In this document: piece after piece, positions 20,310-30,040 of the stretch
Layout of the letters: each line of letters opens with the position of its first letter
Position numbering within the stretch: the first letter of the stretch is position 1
Origin: Isoetes taiwanensis
Taxonomy: Eukaryota; Streptophyta; Lycopodiopsida; Isoetales; Isoetaceae
Length of the DNA: 64,000 nt
Assembly: GCA_021234155.1 (NCBI GenBank)
Contig: JAJEKV010000003.1
Span: 16,290,386 to 16,354,385, forward strand
Direction: 5' to 3'
Notes under the pieces: generated by a model
The model's input: only the letters and a program-made list of their open reading frames with translations
Told to the model about the DNA's origin: nothing
Databases searched by the model: none
Position numbers and translations under genes: made by a program

Positions 20310-21740
20310 TGTTGCCCCCAAAGGGCAACATGCTAATGGAGATCTATTTATTCAAACTAGGTCAACTCATTTTAGAAGACTAGGTCAAAGCTTGGAAGAT
20401 TCTTGTCATTCAACATTGTTATGGAGGTTAAAAGATGTTCATGCTTCAAGTCAAAAAGTGCTCAAGGTTCAAACTTCACAAGAGGTACTTTATTTGAAGT
20501 TAAATGCTTAGTCAGGAATATGCTCTAGAAGATTCTGGGTTATGAAGTTTGGAAGATATTATTTGAAGTTTGGAAGTTGAAGTTTGGAAGACTCCTTTGT
20601 ATGTGGTTCCATCCTTGTCATCCACCTTGCCTAGCCATTTTTTTCTTATCCACAACTTATTTGCCAACTACCCCATGACATTTCCCCTATTTGCTCTTCA
20701 TGACCACTTTACACCATTGCCTTCAAAAATTGCTTTTTCTTGTCATAAACATTTACCCCACTACCCCCTATTTTTGCACCCTTGGCTCAATATTGTTTTC
20801 CTACCCATTGTTCACTCTTTTGCCATGCTTGCTTTGCTATAAGTTTCAAAAATACCATTCCCTATTATTTTCCTTGCCCCCCCTCGAATGTTCCTTCATG
20901 ATTTCTTTTGCCTCCATTCTTGTGTCATCACATTCATAGTGGCATATTCCCGACCTTGTCCAAAGATGCCCCAAAGATTCCCTATTCTTCTACACGTGTG
21001 GACATTCTTCTCCATGGTCAATGGGTTATAATCTCTTTTAAGATTCTATGGATAAAAACCTTCAAACCATTGGCCAAGCTTTTAAAAATGGCCAAATACG
21101 GCATATTCCAGGCATATTCTTTTAAAAATACGGAACCGTATCCCACGAAATTATCAGAAATACAGCTGAAGAACCCTAAAAATAGAAGAATGGCTCGAAT
21201 CACGCCTTCCCACGCCCCATCCTCGCTGAAATCACTCTATTCTTGAATTCCGGAATCTAAGCAACAAATTAAGCCTAAATTTATTACCTAAAATCACTGG
21301 AACCGCAATATACAGAGGAACCACAATCACGACATTTTTCGAAGGCCCAGAAGTATTCAGATCATACATTGATCATTGCTGAGCAAGATCTGGACGATCC
21401 TTGAAGTTCTTGAGCTCTCCTCAACTGGATCTACAAGATTTAGTTGACATTACTTTCAGAAATTACCTTATGACTTTTGATGATTATTTTCTTGTACTTG
21501 AGACTATGAAGCATCCTTATCTGTTGTTATCTTGATATATTTACCTTCATATCAATCCAAATTGACTGTCAAGTTGTTGAATTCATCGCTGATATTTTCC
21601 TTAACAATTATTGCCACAAAAAATTCTATAGAAAAATCCCTGAGTGCTTTTAGCACCTTTGGCCTATCTGCCACCTATTCTTGGGTGTTATGAGAACCAA
21701 AGGAGTTGGAATCATTCAAAAATACCAAGTATAGCTCAAA
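20310..21740 (+). repeat. 5' LTR of inner element, truncated
   Basis: Identical in layout to 11041-12470, including the CTCAAA junction to pol. It keeps the GAAGTTGAAGTTTGGAAG segment that the 3' LTR has lost. ATACGG-AA-CCGTAT lies at 21128-21141. Confidence 0.85.
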
Positions 21741-22365
21741 GTACTGCTACTATTTACAACCAAGAAGGCTCCTATGACCCAAAGAAGAGGTAAACTTCAT
21801 TAAAGAAATGCTAATTGAGGAGCCTTTGGGATCTTACAGGTTAAAAAACACAAGACCAAGAAAATATGAAATGATTCCCCTTATTATGGAGTGTGCAATT
21901 CCCAGCAAACAAGGACCAACAGGTTTTTTATGGTTTGATGGAGGTATCTCTAAAAAACTAAATGTTGCATCATCTGCTGCTATTTTGAAAGATTCTTCTC
22001 ACAAACTCTTAGCTAAGGTAGGAGGAATTTTTCCTCAAGTCACTTCTAATGTGGCAGAATATAAAGCTTTGATTGCAGGTCTTCAAGAAGCCAAAGCTAT
22101 GGATATTGCCAATATCCATATTTATGGTGATTCACAATTAATTTGCAGACAAGTTTCAGGAGATTATCAAACAAAAAATACAGATATGGAGCTTTTGAAG
22201 AATCAGGCAATGGGAGTGCTCTCAAGTTTTTCTTCATGGAGGATCACTCATATCCCAAGAGAAAAAAATTTTGAGGCTGATGCCCTGTGTAGGGAAACTC
22301 TCATGTCACATTTGACTGAGGGAGCTATTCCTGAAGATGATCTTGATGACAATGACCTATTTTGA
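21741..22365 (+). pseudogene. Copy 2 aRNH (archaeal-type RNase H)
   Basis: The main open frame is 21808-22365. It encodes the complete archaeal-type RNase H with WFDGG, SNVAEYKALIAG, IYGDSQLICRQV and IPREKNFEADALC, that is Asp, Glu, Asp, Asp in the expected order. A missing T near 21778 separates it from the protease linker. A deletion of about 16 nt near 22352 (after DLDDN) plus an A-run length change cut the link to RT. In an intact element this domain would remove RNA from the hybrid during reverse transcription. Confidence 0.8.
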
Positions 22366-22405
22366 CCATTGATGCATCAAAAAAAAAAAAGATACTGAAG
22401 AGATT

Positions 22406-24415
22406 GTGATCACAAAAAATGGTACACCTAGAACTCTGTTTGTTGGAGATCTGATTGAATATCAAAACAGGGAGAGCATACAAATGTTTTTTGAAGAAAG
22501 AAAAGATGTATTTGCTTGGGACTATTCAGAACTATCAGGTATCAAAACTGAGGTATGCCAATTTGAAATTAAAATTAAGGAAGGTTGTAAACCTGTTTTT
22601 CAAAAACTAAGGAGGATTAATGCTTCACTTATGGGGTTAATAAAGGATGAATTGAATAAGATGTTAGATGCAGGTGTGATTTTTGAAATCATTAATCCAG
22701 AATGGGTATCTTGCATTGTTCCTGTAGAGAAGAAAACTGGTGCTTTAAGAATTTGCATTGATTATCGAGATCTCAACAAAGCCACCATCAAGGATTGTTA
22801 TCCTTTGCCTTTTTTAGAAGAGATCCTATATGCTGTAGCAGGTAAGGAAGTGTATTCATTTTTGGATGGATTCTCAGGATTCAACCAGATCAGTATCAAA
22901 GAAGAAGACCAGCCAAAAACTTCTTTTATCACTCCCTGGGGTACATATGCTATGAAAAGAATGCCTTTTGGTTTGATGAATGCTCCAGCTACCTTCCAAA
23001 GGGCAATGGATGTTATTTTCAAATCCATGTGTGCTGAAGAGTTCAGGGTGTACTTAGATGACCTTTGCTTCGGCTCTCATCCATCTAATCATGTGGAGCT
23101 ACTTGCAAAACTTTGTTCTTGGTGCAGGAGTTCAGGAGTCAATCTAAATTCAAAGAAATGCATCTTTTTTGCATCAAAAGGACAACTCTTAGGGCATGAA
23201 GTATCCAGCCAAGGCATTCAAGTTGCTCAAGACAAGATTGAAGCTCTCAAAAAATTAGCACCTCCCAAGAATCTAAAACAGGTCAAAAGTTTTGTTGGTA
23301 TGACAAGTTTTCTCAGGATGTATATTCCTAATTTTGCTCATATTTTGAGCCCCATTTCTAGATTGACAAGGGTAGGTAAGTTCTCCAAGTCTGAAAGTAA
23401 GCATATACCTATCACATGGACTTCAGAATGCCAAGAGGCTTTTGACTTTCTCATTCTATCCATATGTGAAGCCACACTTTTGAGAAAACTAGATTTGAAT
23501 ATGCCATTTGAAGTTTATATTACTGTTACTAAAAAAGCTATAGGGTTAGCCATTTTGCAGGATAAACATACCATAGTGTTTGCAAGTAAACAATGGTCTG
23601 CTCTAGAGGAGAGATATACCAGAATAGAAAAAAGTGCTGCTGCCCTCATGTTTCTTATCAATAGGCAAGGACACTTGCTTCTGAAGAGTCAAGTCCAAGT
23701 CTACATGAAGCAAAATCCAATGGGTCTACTGTTTGGTAAGGCAACCAGTAAACCAAAAATCCAAAGATGGGCTTGTAAGTTACAAAGCTATGATATTTCT
23801 GTAAAAGAATTACATTTGGTACGAAGTCCTAGCCTTTATTTGCCTTATATATTTTTTGACCATGAAGATGAGTTGGATACTGCTGACATTTCACTTGCAG
23901 TAGCTCATGTAGAGGTAACTCCAGAAGAACAAACTGATGGTGGGTGGCAACAACCTATTAGAGACTTCTTACAACATGGAATCATCTCTTCAAGCCTCAC
24001 TTCAAACCAAAAAAGGAGACTCAAGGATAAATGCAGACAATTCAAGATGATAGACAATGTCTTGTGCAAAGTCAACCGAGATGGAGTCTTGTTGAGGTGT
24101 GTGAATGAAAGTGAGTCTGCTCTAATCATCAGGGAAATGCACAAAGGTATTTGTGGAGGGCATTTTGCTGGTGATACTACAGCAAAAAAGATTCTCAGGT
24201 CTGGATACTATTGGCCTACTGTTTTTAAAGATTGTTATGAGATTATAAAGACTTGCCATCAATGCCAAATCTTTAGCAAAAGAATTTTACTTCCAGCTGC
24301 TCTTAATCCCATCATATCTCCAGGGCCCTTTCAGATTTGGGGATTAGATTATATTGGCCCTATTAATCCTTCTTCTGCAGGTCAACATCAGCATATCATT
24401 GTGGCCACATATTAG
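22406..24415 (+). CDS. Copy 2 pol: RT, degenerate gRNH, integrase N-terminal half
   Basis: An open frame of 669 residues. RT: INPEWVSCIVPVEKK, CIDYRDLNK, catalytic Asp in FLDGFSGFNQI (about 154), MPFGLMNAPATFQRAM, YLDD at about 216-219. Gypsy RNase H near 370-430 lacks the usual first Asp (ITVTKKAIG). Integrase HHCC near 555-620 (MHKGICGGH, CHQC) and the first catalytic Asp in GLDYIGPI follow. The frame ends where GAT TAT of other copies reads TAT TAG. The Met is internal. Neighbour 24443-25225 continues in the same order, so only this stop region separates two halves of one integrase. Confidence 0.85.
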   Translation: MITKNGTPRTLFVGDLIEYQNRESIQMFFEERKDVFAWDYSELSGIKTEVCQFEIKIKEGCKPVFQKLRRINASLMGLIKDELNKMLDAGVIFEIINPEWVSCIVPVEKKTGALRICIDYRDLNKATIKDCYPLPFLEEILYAVAGKEVYSFLDGFSGFNQISIKEEDQPKTSFITPWGTYAMKRMPFGLMNAPATFQRAMDVIFKSMCAEEFRVYLDDLCFGSHPSNHVELLAKLCSWCRSSGVNLNSKKCIFFASKGQLLGHEVSSQGIQVAQDKIEALKKLAPPKNLKQVKSFVGMTSFLRMYIPNFAHILSPISRLTRVGKFSKSESKHIPITWTSECQEAFDFLILSICEATLLRKLDLNMPFEVYITVTKKAIGLAILQDKHTIVFASKQWSALEERYTRIEKSAAALMFLINRQGHLLLKSQVQVYMKQNPMGLLFGKATSKPKIQRWACKLQSYDISVKELHLVRSPSLYLPYIFFDHEDELDTADISLAVAHVEVTPEEQTDGGWQQPIRDFLQHGIISSSLTSNQKRRLKDKCRQFKMIDNVLCKVNRDGVLLRCVNESESALIIREMHKGICGGHFAGDTTAKKILRSGYYWPTVFKDCYEIIKTCHQCQIFSKRILLPAALNPIISPGPFQIWGLDYIGPINPSSAGQHQHIIVATY

Positions 24416-24442
24416 TTTACTAAATGGGCAGAAGCTATACCC

Positions 24443-25225
24443 TTGAGGCAGGCTAATGCTGCCACAACTGCAAGATTTTTACATGAGTATGTTTGTTCCA
24501 AGTTTGGTATTCCTTTTCAGTTGCATTCTGATAGGGGCACGCCTTTTGTTAATGAAGTTATTGCTAACTTGTTGGACATCTTGAAGGTCAAGCATACCAA
24601 AAGCTCCTCATATTATCCCCAAGGTAATGGACAAGCTGAAGCCACTAACAAAGTGTTGAAAAATATCTTGCAGAAGACGATTGAGGTCAACAAGAGGGAT
24701 TGGCATGTCAAAATAGTGGATGCCCTTTGGACTTATAGAGTCACTATCAAAACAGCTACAAATCATACACCCTTCAATTTGGTTTATGGCATAGAAGCAG
24801 TCTTACCAGTGGAACTTGAGTTGCCTTCCCTGAGGTTAGCTCATAAACTATGCTTACCTTTTGAACATGCCTTGCAGGAAAGACTGGATGCTTTGCTACA
24901 CCTAGATGAATATAGGCTGGAGGCTGAGAATACTAATTTGCTAAAAAAGGCCAAAGATCTAGCTGCATTCAAAGCTGCACATAGAATACAGGGCACTTTT
25001 AGAGAAGGAGAACTCGTCCTCAAGTGGAACAAGTCAAAAGAAGACTCAGCTGGCAAATTTGATAATATTTGGGAGGGACCTTTTGTGGTGCATAAATCTG
25101 CAGGTATCAATTCATATTGGCTACAAGAAGTTGCCTCAGGAATGTTGTTACCAAATCCTATTAATGTCCTGCATCTGAAGAGGTATTGGGACCAGCATGC
25201 TTGCGTGTCCCTCTTTTTGCATTAG
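24443..25225 (+). CDS. Copy 2 integrase catalytic core and C-terminus
   Basis: 260 residues in line with the previous fragment. Catalytic Asp in HSDRGTPF (about residue 30) and catalytic Glu in QGNGQAEATN (about 66) are intact. The C-terminal domain has GELVLKWNK, WEGPFVV and LKRYWDQHACVSLFLH and ends without a chromodomain, as in Tat-type plant elements. It would insert the cDNA into chromosomes. Here it lacks an upstream start and is only a fragment behind a stop. Confidence 0.85.
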   Translation: MRQANAATTARFLHEYVCSKFGIPFQLHSDRGTPFVNEVIANLLDILKVKHTKSSSYYPQGNGQAEATNKVLKNILQKTIEVNKRDWHVKIVDALWTYRVTIKTATNHTPFNLVYGIEAVLPVELELPSLRLAHKLCLPFEHALQERLDALLHLDEYRLEAENTNLLKKAKDLAAFKAAHRIQGTFREGELVLKWNKSKEDSAGKFDNIWEGPFVVHKSAGINSYWLQEVASGMLLPNPINVLHLKRYWDQHACVSLFLH

Positions 25226-25996
25226 AGAATTTTAAAAAATCTATGGTAGAATTAGTATAGTTAGATTTATTTAATTCTTTGAGCATTTTATTTTAATGAG
25301 TTAACTTTATGATTGTAGGTTGGGCTGACTTGAGGACAGTATGAATGATCTCAAGAAAAAGAGTGATTACTAATGCTTTACCAAGTGCCATATGCAGGAG
25401 CATCCTTTTTTCCATCTTCATCCACCTGCCATAAGTGGTCCTGTTATCCATCCAGACTTCTTACTCCTATTTTTATTCCCATAAAGGCACTCTGCAAATC
25501 AGCTTCACCACCATAGCAGAGTTGCAAGGTATTAAGACTAACTAGTTTGTGTGTTTCCATGACAGGTGCACCCTTTTCCCATTTTTATTCATCTGCCATA
25601 AGTAGCCCTGCCATCCATTTAAACCTCTTATTCTTGTTTTTCATTTCCCCAGGAAGAAAGCACTCTGCAATTCAGCTTCACCATCCTAGCAGAGTTGCTC
25701 TTGGAGATATTAAGGAGACACACATTCTTTTGTTTTGGCGAGACCTCAACATTTTCACATTTTACATCCCCCTCATACACTCCATTCCCATCACTATCCT
25801 ATCATATTCATACTCATTCTCATTCTTTCACCTATCATATTCCACTCACATCCCCCCTCCACCACATTCACTTCTATTCCATTAACACTTGCACATTACA
25901 CTCTCTCTCTACCATGATTCACACTCAAGCACCTTGGCACAAGATTGAAGACTCTTTATGGCTGAGGGGACCAGCCATTCTTTTGTTTTGGCGAGA
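25226..25996 (+). other. 3' untranslated region of inner element
   Basis: Two related units start at 25394 and 25563 (period about 168 bp). Each begins CAGG[A/T]GCA[T/C]CC and contains ACTCTGC ... GCAGAGT arms (25489-25495 and 25516-25522 in unit 1). A hairpin follows at 25958-25978 (ATGGCTG / CAGCCAT, loop AGGGGAC). TTTTGTTTTGGCGAGA touches the LTR and also occurs internally at about 25728-25742. Open frames in this stretch are not conserved as proteins. Confidence 0.7.
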
Positions 25997-27962
25997 TGTT
26001 GCCCCCAAAGGGCAACATGCTAATGGAGATCTATTTATTCAAACTAGGTCAACTCATTTTAGAAGGCTAGGTCAAAGCTTGGAAGATTCTTGTCATTCAA
26101 CATTGTTATGGAGGTTAAAAGATGTTCATGCTTCAAGTCAAAAAGTGCTCAAGGTTCAAACTTCACAAGAGGTACTTTATTTGAAGTTAAATGCTTAGTC
26201 AGGAATATGCTCTAGAAGATTCTGGGTTATGAAGTTTGGAAGATATTATTTGAAGTTTGGTGACTCCTTTGTATGTGGTTCCATCCTTGTCATCCACCTT
26301 GCCTAGCCATTTTTTTCATATCCACAACTTATTTGCCACCTACCCCATGACATTTCCCCTATTTACTCTTCATGACCACTTTACACCATTGCCTTCAAAA
26401 ATTGCTTTTTCTTGTCATAAACATTTACCCCACTACCCCCTATTTTTGCACCCTTGGCTCAATATTGTTTTCCTACCCATTGTTCACTCTTTTGCCATGC
26501 TTGCTTTGCTATAAGTTTCAAAAATACCATTCCCTATTATTTTCCTTGCCCCCCTCGAATGTTCCTTCATGATTTCTTTTGCCTCCATTCTTGTGTCATC
26601 ACATTCATAGTGGCATATTCCCGACCTTGTCCAAAGATGCCACAAAGATTCCCTATTCTTCTACACGTGTGGACATTCTTCTCCATGGTCAATGGGTTAT
26701 AATCTCTTTTAAGATTCTATGGATAAAAACCTTCAAACCATTGGCCAAGCTTTTAAAAATGGCCAAATACGGCATATTCCAGGCATATTCTTTTAAAAAT
26801 ACGGAACCGTATCGCGCAAAATTCTCAGAAATACAGCTGAAGAACCCTAAAAATAGAAGAATCGCTCGAATCACGCCTTCCCGCGCCCCATCCTCGCTGA
26901 AATCACTCTATTCTTGAATTCCGGAATCTAAGCAACAAATTAAGCCTAAATTTATTACCTAAAATCACTGGAACTGCAATATGCAGAGGAACCACAATCA
27001 CGACATTTTTCGAAGGCCCAGAAGTATTCAGATCATACATTGATCATTGCTGAGCAAGATCTGGACAATCCTTGAAGTTCTTGAGCTCTCCTCAACTGGA
27101 TCTACAAGATTTAGTTGACATTACTTTCAGAAATTACCTTATGACTTTTGATGATTATTTTCTTGTACTTGAGACTATGAAGCATCCTTATCTGTTGTTA
27201 TCTTGATATATTTACTTTCATATCAATCCAAATTGACTGTCAAGTTGTTGAATTCATCGCTGATATTTTCCTTAGCAATTATTGCCACAAAAAATTCTAT
27301 AGAAAAATCCCTGAGTGCTTTTAGCACCTTTGGCCTATCTGCCACCTATTCTTGGGTGTTATGAGAACCAAAGGAGTTGGAATCATTCAAAAATACCAAG
27401 TATAGCTCAAATTCAAAAAAATTGCTCTCGGGTTTGAACAGTTTTGACTGTATTTTGCCAAATCTAGTCACAAAAAATACCTCTACACATCCAAATGAGG
27501 ATTTGACTGCTTGCCTCTCTTCCCTAGCACCATTGCAACCTATCTACTTTGGAATTTCTCAAAAAGATGATTGGCAACTCCAAATCTCAATTTCTGATCA
27601 CTGTTTTCTACATTTGACCTCTATTGACCAAAATTTGACCTCACTTTGAGCTCGAATAACTCATAGATTAAGTTTCTGACTTGGTCAGAGGCTTTACTGT
27701 TGGTTACCTACAACTTTTTTGACCAAGTCTACAGCATCTGACTTTAAAAATCGATCTGCATCTCAACACCACAATTGTTTTGGCACAGGTGCCATTTTCT
27801 GAAAATGGGAAAGGTATAGAACTCAAATTTTTTGAACTTATCTTTGGAATTTTCTTGCATAGACTGATCACCTTAAGTGATCTGGAGGTCCTAACCCCAA
27901 TTTGGGTGAAAACTCGAATTGGTCTCTTGTGGTTGACCTTTAAGCCAAGTTTAGGGTCAACA
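25997..27962 (+). repeat. 3' LTR of inner element, complete
   Basis: 1966 bp, TGTTG...CAACA, followed by the target duplication TGTGG. Palindrome ATACGG-AA-CCGTAT lies at 26799-26812. It is the reference for complete family-A LTRs here. Confidence 0.9.
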
Positions 27963-28691
27963 TGTGGCAACAATGATGTTAGTTTGATGCTTTGATATGG
28001 AATTTGATTTGAGCATGGGAATTTGACATGTCATGGCTAGAATGGTGATGAATATGTTGACTTGGCACATGAAGTGAGGTGTGAAGTGACTTGGCCCAAC
28101 AAGTGCTCATTTAGAAGCCAATTTCTTTTTATGGAACAATTTTAAGCACCTCCTAGGGCACACTTGAATTTTTGAGCACTTCCCCTAGGAATTTTTTGCA
28201 ACTTTCTTTTAACTTTGGTCAAGTTGCATGGGATGTTGACTTCTGAGTGAGATTATGACCAAGTCACTTTTGAACTAGTGGATGATGGAGTAAGTGGGTG
28301 TTCCATGAAGGTGTGTTTTGACTAGAACTTTCAAGGTCAAGTTTGACTTTGGGAGGTATATGAGCAAGGAGTCAAAGTTCAATGGCTTTTTTTAGGATGG
28401 TGGAGTAAATGGAGAATGGGATCAAAATGCCAAAGATGCCAAGATCACAAATAACTACATACCATGGAATATTCTTCAAGGGGTCTTCTTTCTCCTCCTT
28501 TCTTCATTTCCTTTGCTTGTTTGACCTCTTGTATCTCTTGTGTGACTTGAGTCAATTGTCTTTCCTTTGCTCTTCAAATTCTTGATGTATGCTAGTGCAG
28601 CATTTCCCTATTGTCTTGCAAACCAGATCAAGATGAGAGGATTAATGCAAAGATGTGCTTAGCTCTTCCATGCTGCCATGGCATGGCAGCA
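27963..28691 (-). repeat. Family-B LTR, 5' part
   Basis: On the minus strand it starts at 28691 with the 21-bp palindrome TGCTGCC...GGCAGCA (28671-28691) and matches the first 700 or so bp of the solo LTR at 48228. The 5 bp outside (28692-28696, CCTCC) lie in an A-type LTR and would be its target duplication. Confidence 0.8.
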
Positions 28692-28789
28692 CCTCCACAT
28701 CAATGTTGACTACCAAGCTCTTCTTTGACTTAGTCTCCCTAGTTTCAATATATAGCCAATAATTAGTATGTTGCCCTTTGGGGGCAACA
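28692..28789 (-). repeat. Start of an A-type LTR, interrupted by family B
   Basis: 98 bp from the LTR-terminal palindrome (28769-28789) inward, matching the subtype at 30041. The family-B LTR inserted after ...TGATGTGGAGG. This LTR itself lies in the integrase of E5. Confidence 0.8.
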
Positions 28790-29190
28790 CATATCTAAGG
28801 TTAGCTCACAAGCTATGTTTACCCTTTGAATATGCCTTGCAGGAAAGACTGGACACCCTTTTGCATTTAGAAGAATATAGGCTGGAAGCTGAGAATGCCA
28901 ATCTGCTAAAAATAGCCAAGGATTTGGCTGCTTTCAAAGCTGCTCATAAAATACAAGGGACTTTCAAGACATGAGAGCTAGTTCTAAAATGGAATAAATC
29001 AAGGGAAGACTCAGCTAGTAAGTTTGAAAATCTTTGGGAAGGTCCCTATGAGGTGTTGGAACCTGCAGGCACCAATTCTTATTGGTTAAAGAAATTAACT
29101 TCAGGGGTGCCACTTCCAAATCCCATCAACACTATCCACTTGAAAAGGTACTGGGATCAGCATATATGCTTGTCCCTTTTTATGCTCTAG
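28790..29190 (+). pseudogene. E5 integrase C-terminus
   Basis: It reads LRLAHKLCLPFEYALQERLDTLLHLEEYR... from about 28797 to KRYWDQHICLSLFML and a TAG at 29188. A TGA at 28972-28974 replaces GGA of KTGELVLKW (ACTGGAGAG reads ACATGAGAG). Everything upstream has been removed or displaced by the nested insertions to its left. Confidence 0.8.
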
Positions 29191-30040
29191 AACTTAGATA
29201 AGTTAGAATTAGAGTTAAGATTAGATAAGTTAGATTTCACTTTGTCTTGATTTTTATGATTAATGCTTTCATTGAGTTCATGTTTGCAGCTAGCCAGAGT
29301 AAAGGATATACTATCAAACAATTCCAAGACAAGGATTTCTACTAATGATTTGTCAAGTGTCATCTGCAGGAGCACTCTTCTTCCATCCACATTCATCTGC
29401 CTTACTGTGGTCCTACCCTCCACCTAGCCATCTATTCTTCATTCCATTCCCCTAAACATGCACTCTGCAAATTCAGCTTCACCATCATGGCAGAGTTGCA
29501 AGGATTAAGATTAACTTGTTTATGTGTTTCCATGACAGGTGCATCCTTTTCCCATCTATATTCATTTGTCATAAGTGGTCCTGCCATTCATTTAGACTCC
29601 TCATTCTTGTTTTTATTCCCAAAAAGCACTCTGCATTTCAGCGTCACCACCATAGCAGAGTTGCAAATTTTTGAAGAAAAGACATGCATTTTCTTGTTTT
29701 GGCGAGATCTCAGCACTAGTACATTCATCTTATCTCCTTACACCCTTCACACTTCATTCACACCATCTCCTTATCATCCTCATATTTATTTTTCATCCTT
29801 ATCCACTCATCACACTCTATTCATACCATATTACTACCATATTCACACTCATTACACTCACTTTATCTCATTATCACCACACATCACCACATTCACACTC
29901 ATTTCATCAATATTTGCACCCTACACTTTACCCCACCTTGTTCTCATTTGCACACTCTGACATAGTTTGAAGACCCCTCTATATACTCCTTTTGGCATAA
30001 TATGGCTGAGGGGACCAGCCATTTTCTTGTTTTGGCGAGA
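29191..30040 (+). other. E5 3' untranslated region
   Basis: Same design as the other 3' UTRs: two units with CTCTGC/GCAGAG arms, an internal TTCTTGTTTTGGCGAGA at about 29692, the hairpin ATGGCTG/CAGCCAT at 30002-30022, and TTCTTGTTTTGGCGAGA touching the LTR. Confidence 0.7.

Larger units (their letters stand above)
18952..27962 (+). repeat. Tandem duplication copy 2
   Basis: Partner of 9685-18448. Layout: gag/PR fragment, family-B fragment, complete inner element 20310-27962. Unlike copy 1 it retains the right side of the family-B LTR after the inner element, so it is the copy that shows the original insertion. Confidence 0.85.
20310..27962 (+). mobile_element. Inner family-A element with TSD TGTGG, 5' LTR-pol fusion
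   Basis: Both borders are exact: TGTGG (20305-20309) | TGTTG ... CAACA | TGTGG (27963-27967). The 5' LTR is cut at 21740 and fused to the protease/aRNH linker; the 3' LTR is complete. PBS, gag and protease are absent, so it is non-autonomous and could not be primed. The fusion is probably a later deletion, since an element without a PBS could not have transposed. Confidence 0.9.

Noticed and set aside
22798..23028. Antisense open frames across RT and integrase
   Set aside because: They are mirror frames of conserved RT and integrase codons on the other strand.
24900..25225. Chromodomain at the integrase C-terminus
   Set aside because: The integrase ends shortly after LKRYWDQH; no aromatic-cage chromodomain sequence follows.
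25547..26198. Open frames in the 3' UTR (also 16080-16527, 29487-29970, 37371-37811, 58396-59058), considered as a possible env-like gene
   Set aside because: Three overlapping frames are equally open because the strand is poor in G. There is no signal peptide or membrane pattern kept between copies, and the tandem-unit and hairpin structure explains the sequence better.
28768..28974. Frame starting in the LTR palindrome and running into integrase as a fusion gene
   Set aside because: The start codon is accidental at an insertion junction and the frame stops after 68 codons.
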